64,000 bases of DNA. Origin: Micavibrio sp. UBA6147. Lineage in GTDB: Bacteria; Pseudomonadota; Alphaproteobacteria; Micavibrionales; UBA1664. The position numbers were made by a program, and so were the translations under genes. The notes beneath the pieces were generated by a model. The model was given only the letters and a program-made list of their open reading frames with translations, searched no databases and was not told the origin of the DNA. The stretch covers positions 753,947 through 817,946 of the forward strand of contig DIUX01000002.1 of the NCBI GenBank assembly GCA_002423185.1, given 5' to 3'. This document shows, piece by piece, positions 1 to 7,460 of the stretch; the stretch's first letter is position 1, and each line of letters starts with the position of its first letter.

Positions 1-209
1 GCAATCGCGCCGGCACCGATAACATAAGCAATCGCGGAAACAAGTTTGGGGAAAAGGGTAAGGTTATCTGCGGCGCTTTGAATCGCCGTGCCCGTCGTCG
101 GGGCACCAGCCAAGGCATCGGCAGAATACAAGATGAATGCGAGGCCAGCAAATGTGGCAAACGCAGAAATAGAACGGAATACGCGTATTGTTTTTGCTCT
201 ATTACTCAT
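1..209 (-). CDS. IcmD/DotP-like (TraR-type) inner-membrane protein, partial
   Basis: Reading leftwards from an ATG at 209-207, 69 codons run open off the window edge, so the C-terminus is missing. The product begins with a basic end and a hydrophobic segment that could be a signal peptide ending near ADALAG. A stretch (SAADNLTLFPKLVSAIAYVIGAG) follows that resembles the small IcmD/DotP and IcmC/DotE membrane proteins of type IVB secretion systems, in which a helix of the type LAKLITAxSYVAGMGF is found. In R64 the homologues TraQ/TraR lie just downstream of TraP, and here the gene lies downstream of the DotF-like gene, which supports the call. IcmD versus IcmC cannot be settled from the fragment. 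A weak GGA ribosome site precedes the start. Confidence 0.6.
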   Translation of the reverse strand, partial: MSNRAKTIRVFRSISAFATFAGLAFILYSADALAGAPTTGTAIQSAADNLTLFPKLVSAIAYVIGAGAI

Positions 210-584
210 TGTTCCGATACACCCTAATTACGCATCTAAAGCGTTTATTTATTTTTATCGCTTTGTTTGAACTTACCATATTTTTGACATGGTTACAACA
301 AACATCGAAGACGGCGTCAATCGCAAGTCTTCTTCCCTAGCTTTAATCATGCCCTGTTGTGCTTAAAAAAATGTTAATTTACATAAAATTTTATCTATAT
401 AAAGTGATAAAAAAGAGGCCTCGCCCCGTGAATGGCAGAAAAATCATAGATTCTCAATGCCTATAGGGCGAGCGTAATAAAGCTATAGATCGGCCGCTCC
501 TGTCCTCCGCAAAACAAAACGCAAGTAAAAAAATCAGGCTTTGAGAGCCCGATTTTATAACAACAATATGACGAAAGAACTGCG
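210..584. other. AT-rich intergenic region between the DotF-like and IcmD-like genes
   Basis: No convincing gene is seen. The right end holds the terminator of the DotF-like gene (526-558). The middle part (about 360-415) is very AT-rich and could hold a minus-strand promoter for the IcmD-like gene, since a TAAAAT-like -10 can be read there, but no good -35 box accompanies it. Confidence 0.5.
526..558 (-). terminator. Rho-independent terminator after the DotF-like gene
   Basis: Read on the minus strand, AAATCGGGCT and AGCCTGATTT pair (one mismatch) around a short CTCAA loop, followed by a run of seven T. It begins about 30 bases after the DotF stop codon. It separates dotIHGF from the IcmD-like gene, which would then need its own promoter or readthrough. 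Confidence 0.75.
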
Positions 585-2348
585 CTATTGGCTCAACGTC
601 CCGCCGGTTGTGCGCACAACCCAGCGCCCGCCATCAATGCCAATGAATTGAACAGTGCCAAGTCCGGCAACACTGTCACCAATTCGAACTGTATGGATGC
701 TGCTACTCGAGCCTTTTTTGGAGATCAAAGCCTCCCCGGGGCTTGCGCCGCGTAACGACCAATTGCTACTGACGTTTTTGGGCGCTGCGGATCGGGATGA
801 TTTGGGTGCTGACGCCTTGCGAATAGGTGATTTCGCGGTGGATTTTGCACTGGAGGCGCTTGCGCTGGTGCTGCTCTTGCTGCCGGAGGATGCTTGCGGC
901 GCTGGCTTGCTCGTCGCGATATCCTCAATCCGCTTTTCAAGGCGCTGAAGCGTCGATTCAATGCGGCTGAGATCAGACCCGCCGCTGCCGTTTTGGGCGG
1001 CAAGAATGTCGTCCAGCTTGCGATCCAGCGAATCCATACGGCTGCTCAATTGGTTAATCTGAGTCTGGACGGCTGGCGGGGTTTGCGCTTCTTCTTGCTG
1101 TGTCGACGCAACAATCCTGGCTTTCTCTTCTTGCGGAGCCGAAAAATCAGGTGGCGGCGTGTCGGACGGCATAGCAACCGGCGCAACATCGGGCGATGCG
1201 TCCGCCGGTTGCGCTGTCATAAAATCGTCCAACGAGATATTCGTGTCTGGTTCTTGCGCCACGGTTACGGGCGCATCAGGCGTAGCCTGAGCCGCCATTG
1301 TATCGGTGGATGCACTATCTGGAGCGTTTTCTTGTGTGTTGAACATCGCCCAAGGATCGTCTTCCGCAGGCTGGGCGGCGGTATCGGCGTTATTTGCCGC
1401 CGTGTTTGTTGGCATCGGCGCGGGCAACTCACCATTATTCATTACACCGCCGCCTGTGCTTGTGCTGCTGCCGGTCGTGCTGATCGGTGCCGGCATGGGA
1501 AGACCGCCTGTACCAGAGGCTTGTTGTTCGACCGGCTCGTCCAAAAGAGTAAAAATATCGGCGTTCGGATCAAAATTTTTCTCTTTATTCTTTCTGACCA
1601 GCTCTTCGGAAATAACCGGTGCGGGCAAGGAATCAAGACTGTCAAAGAGGCTCGTGCTGGCTTGGTCTTCAATTGGCTCTGGTGAGACGGCTTGCTGCGC
1701 CATCTGAGTGTTGACGCTGTCTGAGTTCTCAGCGGTTTGTTCGACTTGTTGCCCTGCCTGCTGCTGCGCTTGTTGTTGGGCGGGCTGCTGTTGAGGCGTG
1801 GGCAAACTGCCGCCCAGCAAGCCAAAGTAAACGGCCGCAATGGCAACAACGGCACCAACCCCGCCACCGGCATAGGTCAAAAGCTTTTTCGATCCGCCGC
1901 TGCCTGCCAGTGACATTGCTGCGGCTGACTTTTTCGAAGCTTTGCCTTTGCTTTGGCCATTGTCGGAATCTGAGGCATTCAGATCATCGCCCCAGTCTTC
2001 GGCGAAAACATCATCATCACCCAAATCGTCGTCAAGCCCGTCATCATAGCTGTCGAGCGAGAAATCCTGATCATCCGCAACATTGTCAAAGGCAGCATCG
2101 TCATGGCCGGCAACGGCGTAGACATCCTCGACGGCCTCACCGGACACGTCTTGATACGAAGCATCGGCGTCGTAATCAACGCTTTGTGCGGAATCGTCAA
2201 CATCTTCGAAATCATCAGCGTCAAAAACATCGTCTTCAAAGGCACCGGTCTGGTTGACAACGGTATCAGGCGTTTCGAAAACATCGTTTTCCTCAAGCGG
2301 ACGCTGGGGATTTTTACCGATTTCCGGTGCGTTCGGATCGTCAGACAT
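585..2348 (-). CDS. DotF/IcmG-like (TraP-type) inner-membrane protein
   Basis: A 587-residue bitopic protein. Residues 1-130 are strongly acidic (runs of Asp, no Cys). A membrane helix lies at about 157-179, then a Gln/Pro/Ala-rich periplasmic linker, a predicted coiled coil at about 430-485 (QLSSRMDSLDRKLDDI, then LSRIESTLQRLEKRIEDI), and a compact C-terminal domain at about 530-587 (VRIGDSVAGLGTVQFIG). That C-terminal end resembles the GspC/PilP homology region. Acidic tail, one helix, coiled coil and small C-domain match DotF/IcmG (R64 TraP), though this copy is about twice the usual length because of the tail and linker. The position after dotG matches R64 order. Start ATG has GAGGAA 3-8 bases upstream. 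The call rests on architecture and context rather than clear sequence identity. Confidence 0.7.
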   Translation of the reverse strand: MSDDPNAPEIGKNPQRPLEENDVFETPDTVVNQTGAFEDDVFDADDFEDVDDSAQSVDYDADASYQDVSGEAVEDVYAVAGHDDAAFDNVADDQDFSLDSYDDGLDDDLGDDDVFAEDWGDDLNASDSDNGQSKGKASKKSAAAMSLAGSGGSKKLLTYAGGGVGAVVAIAAVYFGLLGGSLPTPQQQPAQQQAQQQAGQQVEQTAENSDSVNTQMAQQAVSPEPIEDQASTSLFDSLDSLPAPVISEELVRKNKEKNFDPNADIFTLLDEPVEQQASGTGGLPMPAPISTTGSSTSTGGGVMNNGELPAPMPTNTAANNADTAAQPAEDDPWAMFNTQENAPDSASTDTMAAQATPDAPVTVAQEPDTNISLDDFMTAQPADASPDVAPVAMPSDTPPPDFSAPQEEKARIVASTQQEEAQTPPAVQTQINQLSSRMDSLDRKLDDILAAQNGSGGSDLSRIESTLQRLEKRIEDIATSKPAPQASSGSKSSTSASASSAKSTAKSPIRKASAPKSSRSAAPKNVSSNWSLRGASPGEALISKKGSSSSIHTVRIGDSVAGLGTVQFIGIDGGRWVVRTTGGTLSQ

Positions 2349-2539
2349 GGGTTCCTCTCGGCTATCCTGTATTCATATGGGAATGTTGCTCTATGTCTTG
2401 CATATTTCGGCGCCTGCATCAAGACAGGTCTATAAAGATTCGAGCAAGTTTCAGTTATAAAGCAGGAAGATTGCTATTTCGTTAATAACATAACGCCAAA
2501 GAGTGTCGAAAACAGGAGGTAAGCCCGATTATTCGACAC

Positions 2540-3823
2540 TTATTCCACAATCGGACGCTCGACAGGAGCCACAAACAAAATTCCAACCGGTGTGCCGGCG
2601 GCAACTTTGATCATCACTTGCGTTCTTTCGGCTTCTTCTTCCATGAATTCACCGATTTGTTTTGTCGCTTCTTCAACGCCTTTGAATAATTCTTCGCGCG
2701 TATCAAGGTCTTCTGTCTGGGTTGTCACGGTCTCGCCTTCAACGCTGACGGTGGTGCCGCCCGTTTCTGCAACAGCGCTTCCAAAGCCTTCGATGAACGC
2801 GGCTGCCGCCGGTAAGACGACCCGTTTGAAATAGCGGCGGTCAATATCCGTGGCCACACCTGTCAGGGTCGTGTCAACGTCCAACGCAACGGCATCTACC
2901 GAAATGCTCTCGCCTTTGTAAACAACCTGATCAAAAGAGATTACCAAAAACCTGTCTGTCTCGCTGAATCCGCCAAGGATGCGGCTCCCCTTCAAAGGGC
3001 CGGACAAAATTTGCGCTAAAACGGGTCCGGGCGCATCAGTATTGGCTTCGGTCAAGGTCTGGGCATAAACAACCGTTCCCGCGGGAACCAAGACTTCCAT
3101 CGGAATTTCTGTATCTTCATCTGCGTCGCCGGAGTCGTCGTCCGCGCCGCTTCCGTCGCCGCTATTCAAGAAACTGACAGGGGTAACGGCCAAATGACGA
3201 GGGCCGGAAACATTATGTTGGGCGAGAATTCGCTCCATCTGGTTGGCCATAGCACCGGCTAGGCTGGCGATCATTTCCGGATCGGGCTGTAAAATAACCT
3301 GCTCCGGCTGAACGGCGTCAATGGGTTCAAGGTCAATCGGGTCGCCCGGCTGGCGCTCTTCTTTGATCAATTGGTTGCGGTCGCGGTTGCGCCATTCCGT
3401 CAACGGGTCATCAATCGGGTCGGGCTGCGCTTCACCGGTCAAAGTGCCGGAGCCTGTTGCCGTATTCGTGGAGATCGGAACGAAGCTTGTTCCCGTTCCT
3501 TGTGCCTGGCGATAGCCTTGCTCGTTTGATTCTTCGATCCGTTTGGTCATGTCGGGGGAGAGTTCGCCGCCGGGAAGCTCTTTCCCTTGCGATCCCTGAC
3601 CAATAACTGATTTCGTCTCTTCTTTTTTGCCACCAAAGATAATAAGGCCAGCAATGACGACAATCAGGCCAACCCCGACAACGCCGAGTTTGAGCATCGG
3701 GTTGTTTGTCCACAAATCACCGAGCGAGCCTTTGTTCGTGGTGTCAAATTCCTCGAAACCTTGATCGTCGATATCGTCAAAGGCCTCTTCTTCTTGGTTT
3801 TTGAAGTCATCAACCATGCTCAT
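2540..3823 (-). CDS. dotG: DotG/IcmE-like core-channel protein (VirB10/TrbI fold)
   Basis: 427 residues: acidic cytoplasmic tail (1-40), one membrane helix (about 45-64), a proline-rich linker, and a C-terminal VirB10-like barrel region (about 230-425) with the typical path VPAGTVVYAQTLTEANTDAP, GPLKGSRILGGF and YKGESISVDAVALD. DotG spans both membranes and forms the central channel of type IVB systems. The length fits R64 TraO (about 430) and not Legionella DotG, whose long repeat domain is absent. The start codon overlaps the DotH stop by four bases (ATGA), implying translational coupling. A second Met two codons later could also serve. Confidence 0.9.
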   Translation of the reverse strand: MSMVDDFKNQEEEAFDDIDDQGFEEFDTTNKGSLGDLWTNNPMLKLGVVGVGLIVVIAGLIIFGGKKEETKSVIGQGSQGKELPGGELSPDMTKRIEESNEQGYRQAQGTGTSFVPISTNTATGSGTLTGEAQPDPIDDPLTEWRNRDRNQLIKEERQPGDPIDLEPIDAVQPEQVILQPDPEMIASLAGAMANQMERILAQHNVSGPRHLAVTPVSFLNSGDGSGADDDSGDADEDTEIPMEVLVPAGTVVYAQTLTEANTDAPGPVLAQILSGPLKGSRILGGFSETDRFLVISFDQVVYKGESISVDAVALDVDTTLTGVATDIDRRYFKRVVLPAAAAFIEGFGSAVAETGGTTVSVEGETVTTQTEDLDTREELFKGVEEATKQIGEFMEEEAERTQVMIKVAAGTPVGILFVAPVERPIVE

Positions 3824-4932
3824 TGGGTGTCCTCTTTATCCTCAACAATCGCACGCACCATCTTTCCGCGGTCGGACAACAACAGAACGGGCGAATTCTC
3901 AACAACATAAACGGTCGTTCCGTCGGCGGATCTGGCCGATTTGCTCCATCCGGGCGAGAGCAATGACAAAGGCGTCCGCACAAACGTCATGTTTTGGTAG
4001 CGGTAAACTGTCGTGCGTCCATCCACACCGGTCACGGTCATTCGCGCAGCGCCGGACGGCAAAATGCCTTGCAAAACGGTGGTCAAGGTTGAATCGCCGG
4101 CAATGGTGGTGATGCCGGTGTCAATAATCGGCATATCGGCATAGGGCCCATATTCAGGAATTCGCGCGTCAAAACGATATTGCACAACGTCAATTTGGGT
4201 AAACAAAGTAAAGGTCACGGGCGTCTTGAGGCCGAGAAGCTGAACCGACATATTGCCGACTTCGTGGGCTTTCAAGGGGCTGATTTTAATCACGTGACCG
4301 CCTTCATCGGGCGAGATGACCTCGAAGTCGCCGCCCCAGCTTACGTTCTGAACCGGCCAAGGCTGTCCCGTGATGTCGAGAATATTGATGCTGGTGACAT
4401 GCCCGCTCGACAATTTGATGACGGGGGGTGTTGCGCCCGGGTCAAGCGAGACGGTTTCCACCGCGACTTCCGGTTTTGGCGCGCCGCCGATACGGCTTTC
4501 TGCGGCTTGACGGGACTGGCGGTAGAATTCCAGCATTTTGCGGATTTCTTCAGGGCGCAACGGCATAAGGCCGTTGAGCGCGGCATCATAGGCCGTGTCG
4601 CGGGTGATTTTTTCAACGCGGGCTTGTTGTTCTTCCAGTGACATTTGCGCTTCCATTTGCATGGCTTCGAATGTCAGGCTTTCTTCAAGGCTCATTTGGT
4701 CTTTATTGTCGCCTTCCCCCGGAATTTGAAATCCGCCGGGCGTGGGCAAAGGGGGGGTGACTTGCGCTTCATCAACTGTTTGGGTGGGAAGCGGTTCTGG
4801 CGTGTTTTCTTTTCGGTATCCGGCGAGCGGGTCGGAAATATCCTGTGCATTGACGCTTAAGGGCGCGAGCAAGCACGCCGCGCCAAGCCCTATCCCGAAC
4901 CCTATCTTGGTAACAATCCGTAACACCGCCAT
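3820..4932 (-). CDS. dotH: DotH/IcmK-like outer-membrane core protein (TraN-type)
   Basis: 370 residues with a Sec signal peptide (cut expected after SVNAQ). The C-terminal half carries the DotH pattern: VIKLSSGHVTSINILDITGQ, then PVTFTLF, a YRFDARIPEYGP stretch and a closing domain with GTTVYVVENSPVLLLSDRG. In Dot/Icm systems DotH sits at the outer membrane with DotC and DotD around DotG. No lipobox is visible in the signal. The ORF could begin at a TTG one codon upstream, but the ATG at 4932 is preferred. Flanked by dotI and dotG in R64 TraM-N-O order. Confidence 0.9.
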   Translation of the reverse strand: MAVLRIVTKIGFGIGLGAACLLAPLSVNAQDISDPLAGYRKENTPEPLPTQTVDEAQVTPPLPTPGGFQIPGEGDNKDQMSLEESLTFEAMQMEAQMSLEEQQARVEKITRDTAYDAALNGLMPLRPEEIRKMLEFYRQSRQAAESRIGGAPKPEVAVETVSLDPGATPPVIKLSSGHVTSINILDITGQPWPVQNVSWGGDFEVISPDEGGHVIKISPLKAHEVGNMSVQLLGLKTPVTFTLFTQIDVVQYRFDARIPEYGPYADMPIIDTGITTIAGDSTLTTVLQGILPSGAARMTVTGVDGRTTVYRYQNMTFVRTPLSLLSPGWSKSARSADGTTVYVVENSPVLLLSDRGKMVRAIVEDKEDTQ

Positions 4933-5045
4933 CAATCAAATCACTTTTTTATTTGGTTCAATATCGAAAGAACATTTTGCTTATCGATTTGTTAAATCAT
5001 ACAACGCCGTATTTGAATACATAATTCAAGCCTGAATATATACAA

Positions 5046-5816
5046 TCATCCCTGAAACGCAAGCCATTGTGCAATACCGACACCATTGGTGCTTTCTAAT
5101 GTCGGAACGCGAACAATAATCAAGCGTAGGTCCCACGAATCGGACTTTGATCCTTGCCCGAAGGACGTTTTAATCAACATCGGAATCTGGACTTCCCATT
5201 GATACCGCCCGTTGACAGGGCCTTCAGAGAGCAGCACCGGCGCACTGCGCGGCGCGGCGGAAATGGCCTGTCTGTTTTCACTGACGGCGCTGACAAGATC
5301 GGCTTTGACAAGGGCTTGGGTAAAGCTGATCCAGCCTTCACGCGTAAAATGGCGCGACGCTTCTTGCAGGCGGCGTTTGTAATCGTTGAAACCAAAGGTC
5401 ATCACCTCGGTTGCGGCCTGTGTCGCCCATGATAATAGAGCCGGCTTGCTAAGGTTTGGCTGGCTGAGCGGGATCATCGGAATTTGGCGTCCGTCTTCGG
5501 TGGTCGCGAAATAAAAATGCTGAGGCTGTTGAACATGGACAAGGAAAATCATCGCCATGACGAGTCCGACAAGCGCAGTGGCCTCCAGCAAAGCGATTCT
5601 GGCGAGCATACGATATCGATCACGATAGAACTCATTGCGCACAACAACGCTGCCGAGCGCAGATCCTGCACTGTCATCGCGTGGTTGCCGCCCTGCACCG
5701 GATGTCGCCGCCGCCGCGCTCTGACCTTGGCTTTGTGCGGCCATGGCGGCTTTGCGGCGCATGATTTCCTCGGGGGTCAATTTGCGTTTGACGGGTGGTT
5801 TGCCTTGTTCTGTCAT
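5046..5816 (-). CDS. dotI: DotI/IcmL-like inner-membrane protein (TraM-type)
   Basis: 256 residues. A basic cytoplasmic N-terminus with KLTPEEIMRRKAAM is followed by a single helix at about 90-110 (LLEATALVGLVMAMIFLV) and a periplasmic domain beginning HFYFATTEDGRQIPMIPLSQP, the hallmark start of the DotI/IcmL domain. The domain continues with WATQAATEVMTFGFNDYKRR. DotI assembles with DotJ in the inner membrane of type IVB systems; no separate DotJ is seen here, as in R64 with TraM. First gene of the dotI-H-G-F block, with a promoter candidate at 5886-5914 and about 110 bases before dotH. Confidence 0.9.
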   Translation of the reverse strand: MTEQGKPPVKRKLTPEEIMRRKAAMAAQSQGQSAAAATSGAGRQPRDDSAGSALGSVVVRNEFYRDRYRMLARIALLEATALVGLVMAMIFLVHVQQPQHFYFATTEDGRQIPMIPLSQPNLSKPALLSWATQAATEVMTFGFNDYKRRLQEASRHFTREGWISFTQALVKADLVSAVSENRQAISAAPRSAPVLLSEGPVNGRYQWEVQIPMLIKTSFGQGSKSDSWDLRLIIVRVPTLESTNGVGIAQWLAFQG

Positions 5817-5885
5817 ATTCTGGGTTTCGGGCTGATTTTCAGGTTATGAAACGGGATCGTTTTTATTAAAAAAATTTTACACGCC

Positions 5886-5914
5886 AGTATAATCACCAAA
5901 GCTGTATAAGTCAC
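5886..5914 (-). promoter_or_regulatory. Candidate promoter for the dotI-H-G-F block
   Basis: On the minus strand GTGACT (5914-5909) and TATACT (5891-5886) are separated by 17 bases. Both are four- or five-of-six matches to the sigma70-type consensus. The -10 box lies about 70 bases upstream of the dotI ATG and faces the right way. It is divergent from the promoter of the next gene. Confidence 0.45.
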
Positions 5915-5978
5915 CATTATTTCGTCAACCATAGCCAAAGAATGACGCATCTTTTTTTTTCATCTGTCTGAAAAAGTA

Positions 5979-5987
5979 TGGTATAAT
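5979..5987 (+). promoter_or_regulatory. Extended -10 promoter for the exported EF-hand protein
   Basis: TGGTATAAT reads as an extended -10 element (TGn plus a perfect TATAAT). The -35 region (TTCATC at 17 bases) is poor, as expected for an extended -10 promoter. It lies 51 bases before the ATG at 6039. Confidence 0.55.
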
Positions 5988-6038
5988 GGGAAATGAATAA
6001 ATAAACGGCATGCTTCCAGATAAAACGGATGAGGCGCG

Positions 6039-7322
6039 ATGCAGACGCAAAAAAAGACTTTCGTAAAGAGGGGAATACTTCATTTAGCCGCAGTTTTCGC
6101 GGCTTTCCTCATGGTAATGGTGATAACATCCTCGGCGCAAGCACATGGCGGATGTCCCTGTGGACAGGTCTCGAAATACCACTCGGACACGCGTAAGGAG
6201 GTTTGTGACTGTTATAAAGACCGCATGGACAAGCACGAAGAATGGTTTGTTGACGTATTTTGGAAACAATATATGGAGCCCGCGCTCAAAGGCAGCGCTG
6301 CCCAACAATCCCAAGGTCAAGCGACCGCCGCTCAGGCCGGTGCCGCCGTTGTTGACGCGCAGGCCGTAAACGACACGCGCCGTGACCGCGAAGTCCAAAT
6401 GGTGCAAACCGCCCGCCGTTACCAAGGCTCTGAACATTCTGTCTGTACACCGGCCTCTATCGGCCAATCCATCACAGCCTCCCAAGAACTCGCCCGCGGC
6501 GCCGCCTCAAACCGGACAAAAGCCCGTTTGAAAAACGCAGTTGGAAGTACGGCAGGGCGGAGCTTTAACGGCCCAGCCGATGACGCGTTTCGTCGGTTCG
6601 AAGCGGCGGCATCTGTTTATTGTGATCCGACCGGCGGCGGCGGCGTGAATGCCGATTTGGGTTGCTCAGCACCAGAAAGAACTCAAAATCTTGATGTTTC
6701 CATGCAGGAAATTTTCCAAGGTCGCGACTTGAACGGTGACGGAAAAATTGACGCCTCTGACTTCAACCACGACTACACGATTAACTCGGCTGAGGAAGAG
6801 CGCGCCGTGGAAGATTTCAACACCAATATTGGTATGTCACGCGTTTTTACCAATTTTCGTAAAGACAAAATCAACGCAAACAAAGACAGAGTGATTGCGA
6901 TCGAAGCGCAAAAACGCGAATATATGGCGCGTCGTTCAATGGCGGCGCACAGTATTGATTCGTACCAAGCACTATTTTCACCGGGAACAGACGCCGCGAC
7001 GCAGTATATCAAAGGCCTGTATTCGGAAATGGGTCGTGATGCTAGCTTGATTCCCTCAAGCCCCAGCGTCTATTTGCAACAAAAAGTTTTCTACCACGAC
7101 TATTACTCAAATCCGAAGCTCTTCGTTGATTATGGTGGCACGTCGCCTGAAAACGTCCAAAGACAACAAGCCGTTGCCTTGGCGACGATTAATACCCAGC
7201 TGTGGAACCTCTATAACGTTCTTTTGCGTATTGATCAAAATCTCGCCGGCAATACAATGTCTTCCTTGGACGAAGGTTACTATGCGCTACAGAGCCAGAT
7301 TGCGGACGTTAATTCCCGATAA
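6039..7322 (+). CDS. Unknown exported protein with an EF-hand-like loop
   Basis: 427 residues with a Sec signal peptide (cut expected after SSAQA, about residue 35). The mature start is cysteine-rich (GGCPCGQ at 37-43, CDCY at 56-59), with further Cys near 136, 195 and 209. At 230-241 DLNGDGKIDASD is a canonical EF-hand calcium loop, followed by HDYTINSAEEE that looks like a degenerate second half. The rest is helical and charged. I do not recognise the family. It sits between the dotI block and flgKL on the opposite strand, with its own promoter and a strong terminator, so it is a single-gene unit. A role at the cell surface near the secretion system is only suggested by context. GATGAGG precedes the start. 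Confidence 0.85.
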   Translation: MQTQKKTFVKRGILHLAAVFAAFLMVMVITSSAQAHGGCPCGQVSKYHSDTRKEVCDCYKDRMDKHEEWFVDVFWKQYMEPALKGSAAQQSQGQATAAQAGAAVVDAQAVNDTRRDREVQMVQTARRYQGSEHSVCTPASIGQSITASQELARGAASNRTKARLKNAVGSTAGRSFNGPADDAFRRFEAAASVYCDPTGGGGVNADLGCSAPERTQNLDVSMQEIFQGRDLNGDGKIDASDFNHDYTINSAEEERAVEDFNTNIGMSRVFTNFRKDKINANKDRVIAIEAQKREYMARRSMAAHSIDSYQALFSPGTDAATQYIKGLYSEMGRDASLIPSSPSVYLQQKVFYHDYYSNPKLFVDYGGTSPENVQRQQAVALATINTQLWNLYNVLLRIDQNLAGNTMSSLDEGYYALQSQIADVNSR

Positions 7323-7347
7323 GGGCGCCATCTTGGATAAGATTTTG

Positions 7348-7374
7348 AATGGCCTCCTTTGGAGGCCATTTTTC
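7348..7374 (+). terminator. Rho-independent terminator after the EF-hand protein
   Basis: AATGGCCTCC and GGAGGCCATT form a perfect ten-pair stem around TTT, followed by TTTC. It lies 26 bases after the stop codon and insulates the sigma54 promoter of flgK downstream. Confidence 0.88.
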
Positions 7375-7398
7375 ATTGAAATCCCCACGACGAGTCAC

Positions 7399-7415
7399 TT
7401 GGCACGCTTATTGCA
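7399..7415 (+). promoter_or_regulatory. Sigma54-type (-24/-12) promoter of flgKL
   Basis: TTGGCACGCTTATTGCA fits the RpoN consensus YTGGCACGrNNNTTGCW at all positions but the purine. The GG (7401) and GC (7413) elements are correctly spaced. It is 46 bases before flgK. Sigma54 control of hook-filament junction genes is known in alphaproteobacteria such as Caulobacter. Binding sites for an enhancer protein such as FlbD were not identified. Confidence 0.85.
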
Positions 7416-7460
7416 CATTACCTTTATGGCTAAGGCCCAACAAGGTAAAGGACCGCGTTC

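Noticed and set aside
420..472. CTCGCCC and GGGCGAG inverted repeat
   Set aside because: Only seven pairs with a loop of about 40 bases and no T run; probably chance.
894..1685. Long plus-strand frame opposite the DotF-like gene (263 codons)
   Set aside because: Composition is Arg/His-rich and featureless; the minus-strand protein has a clear domain layout and ribosome site.
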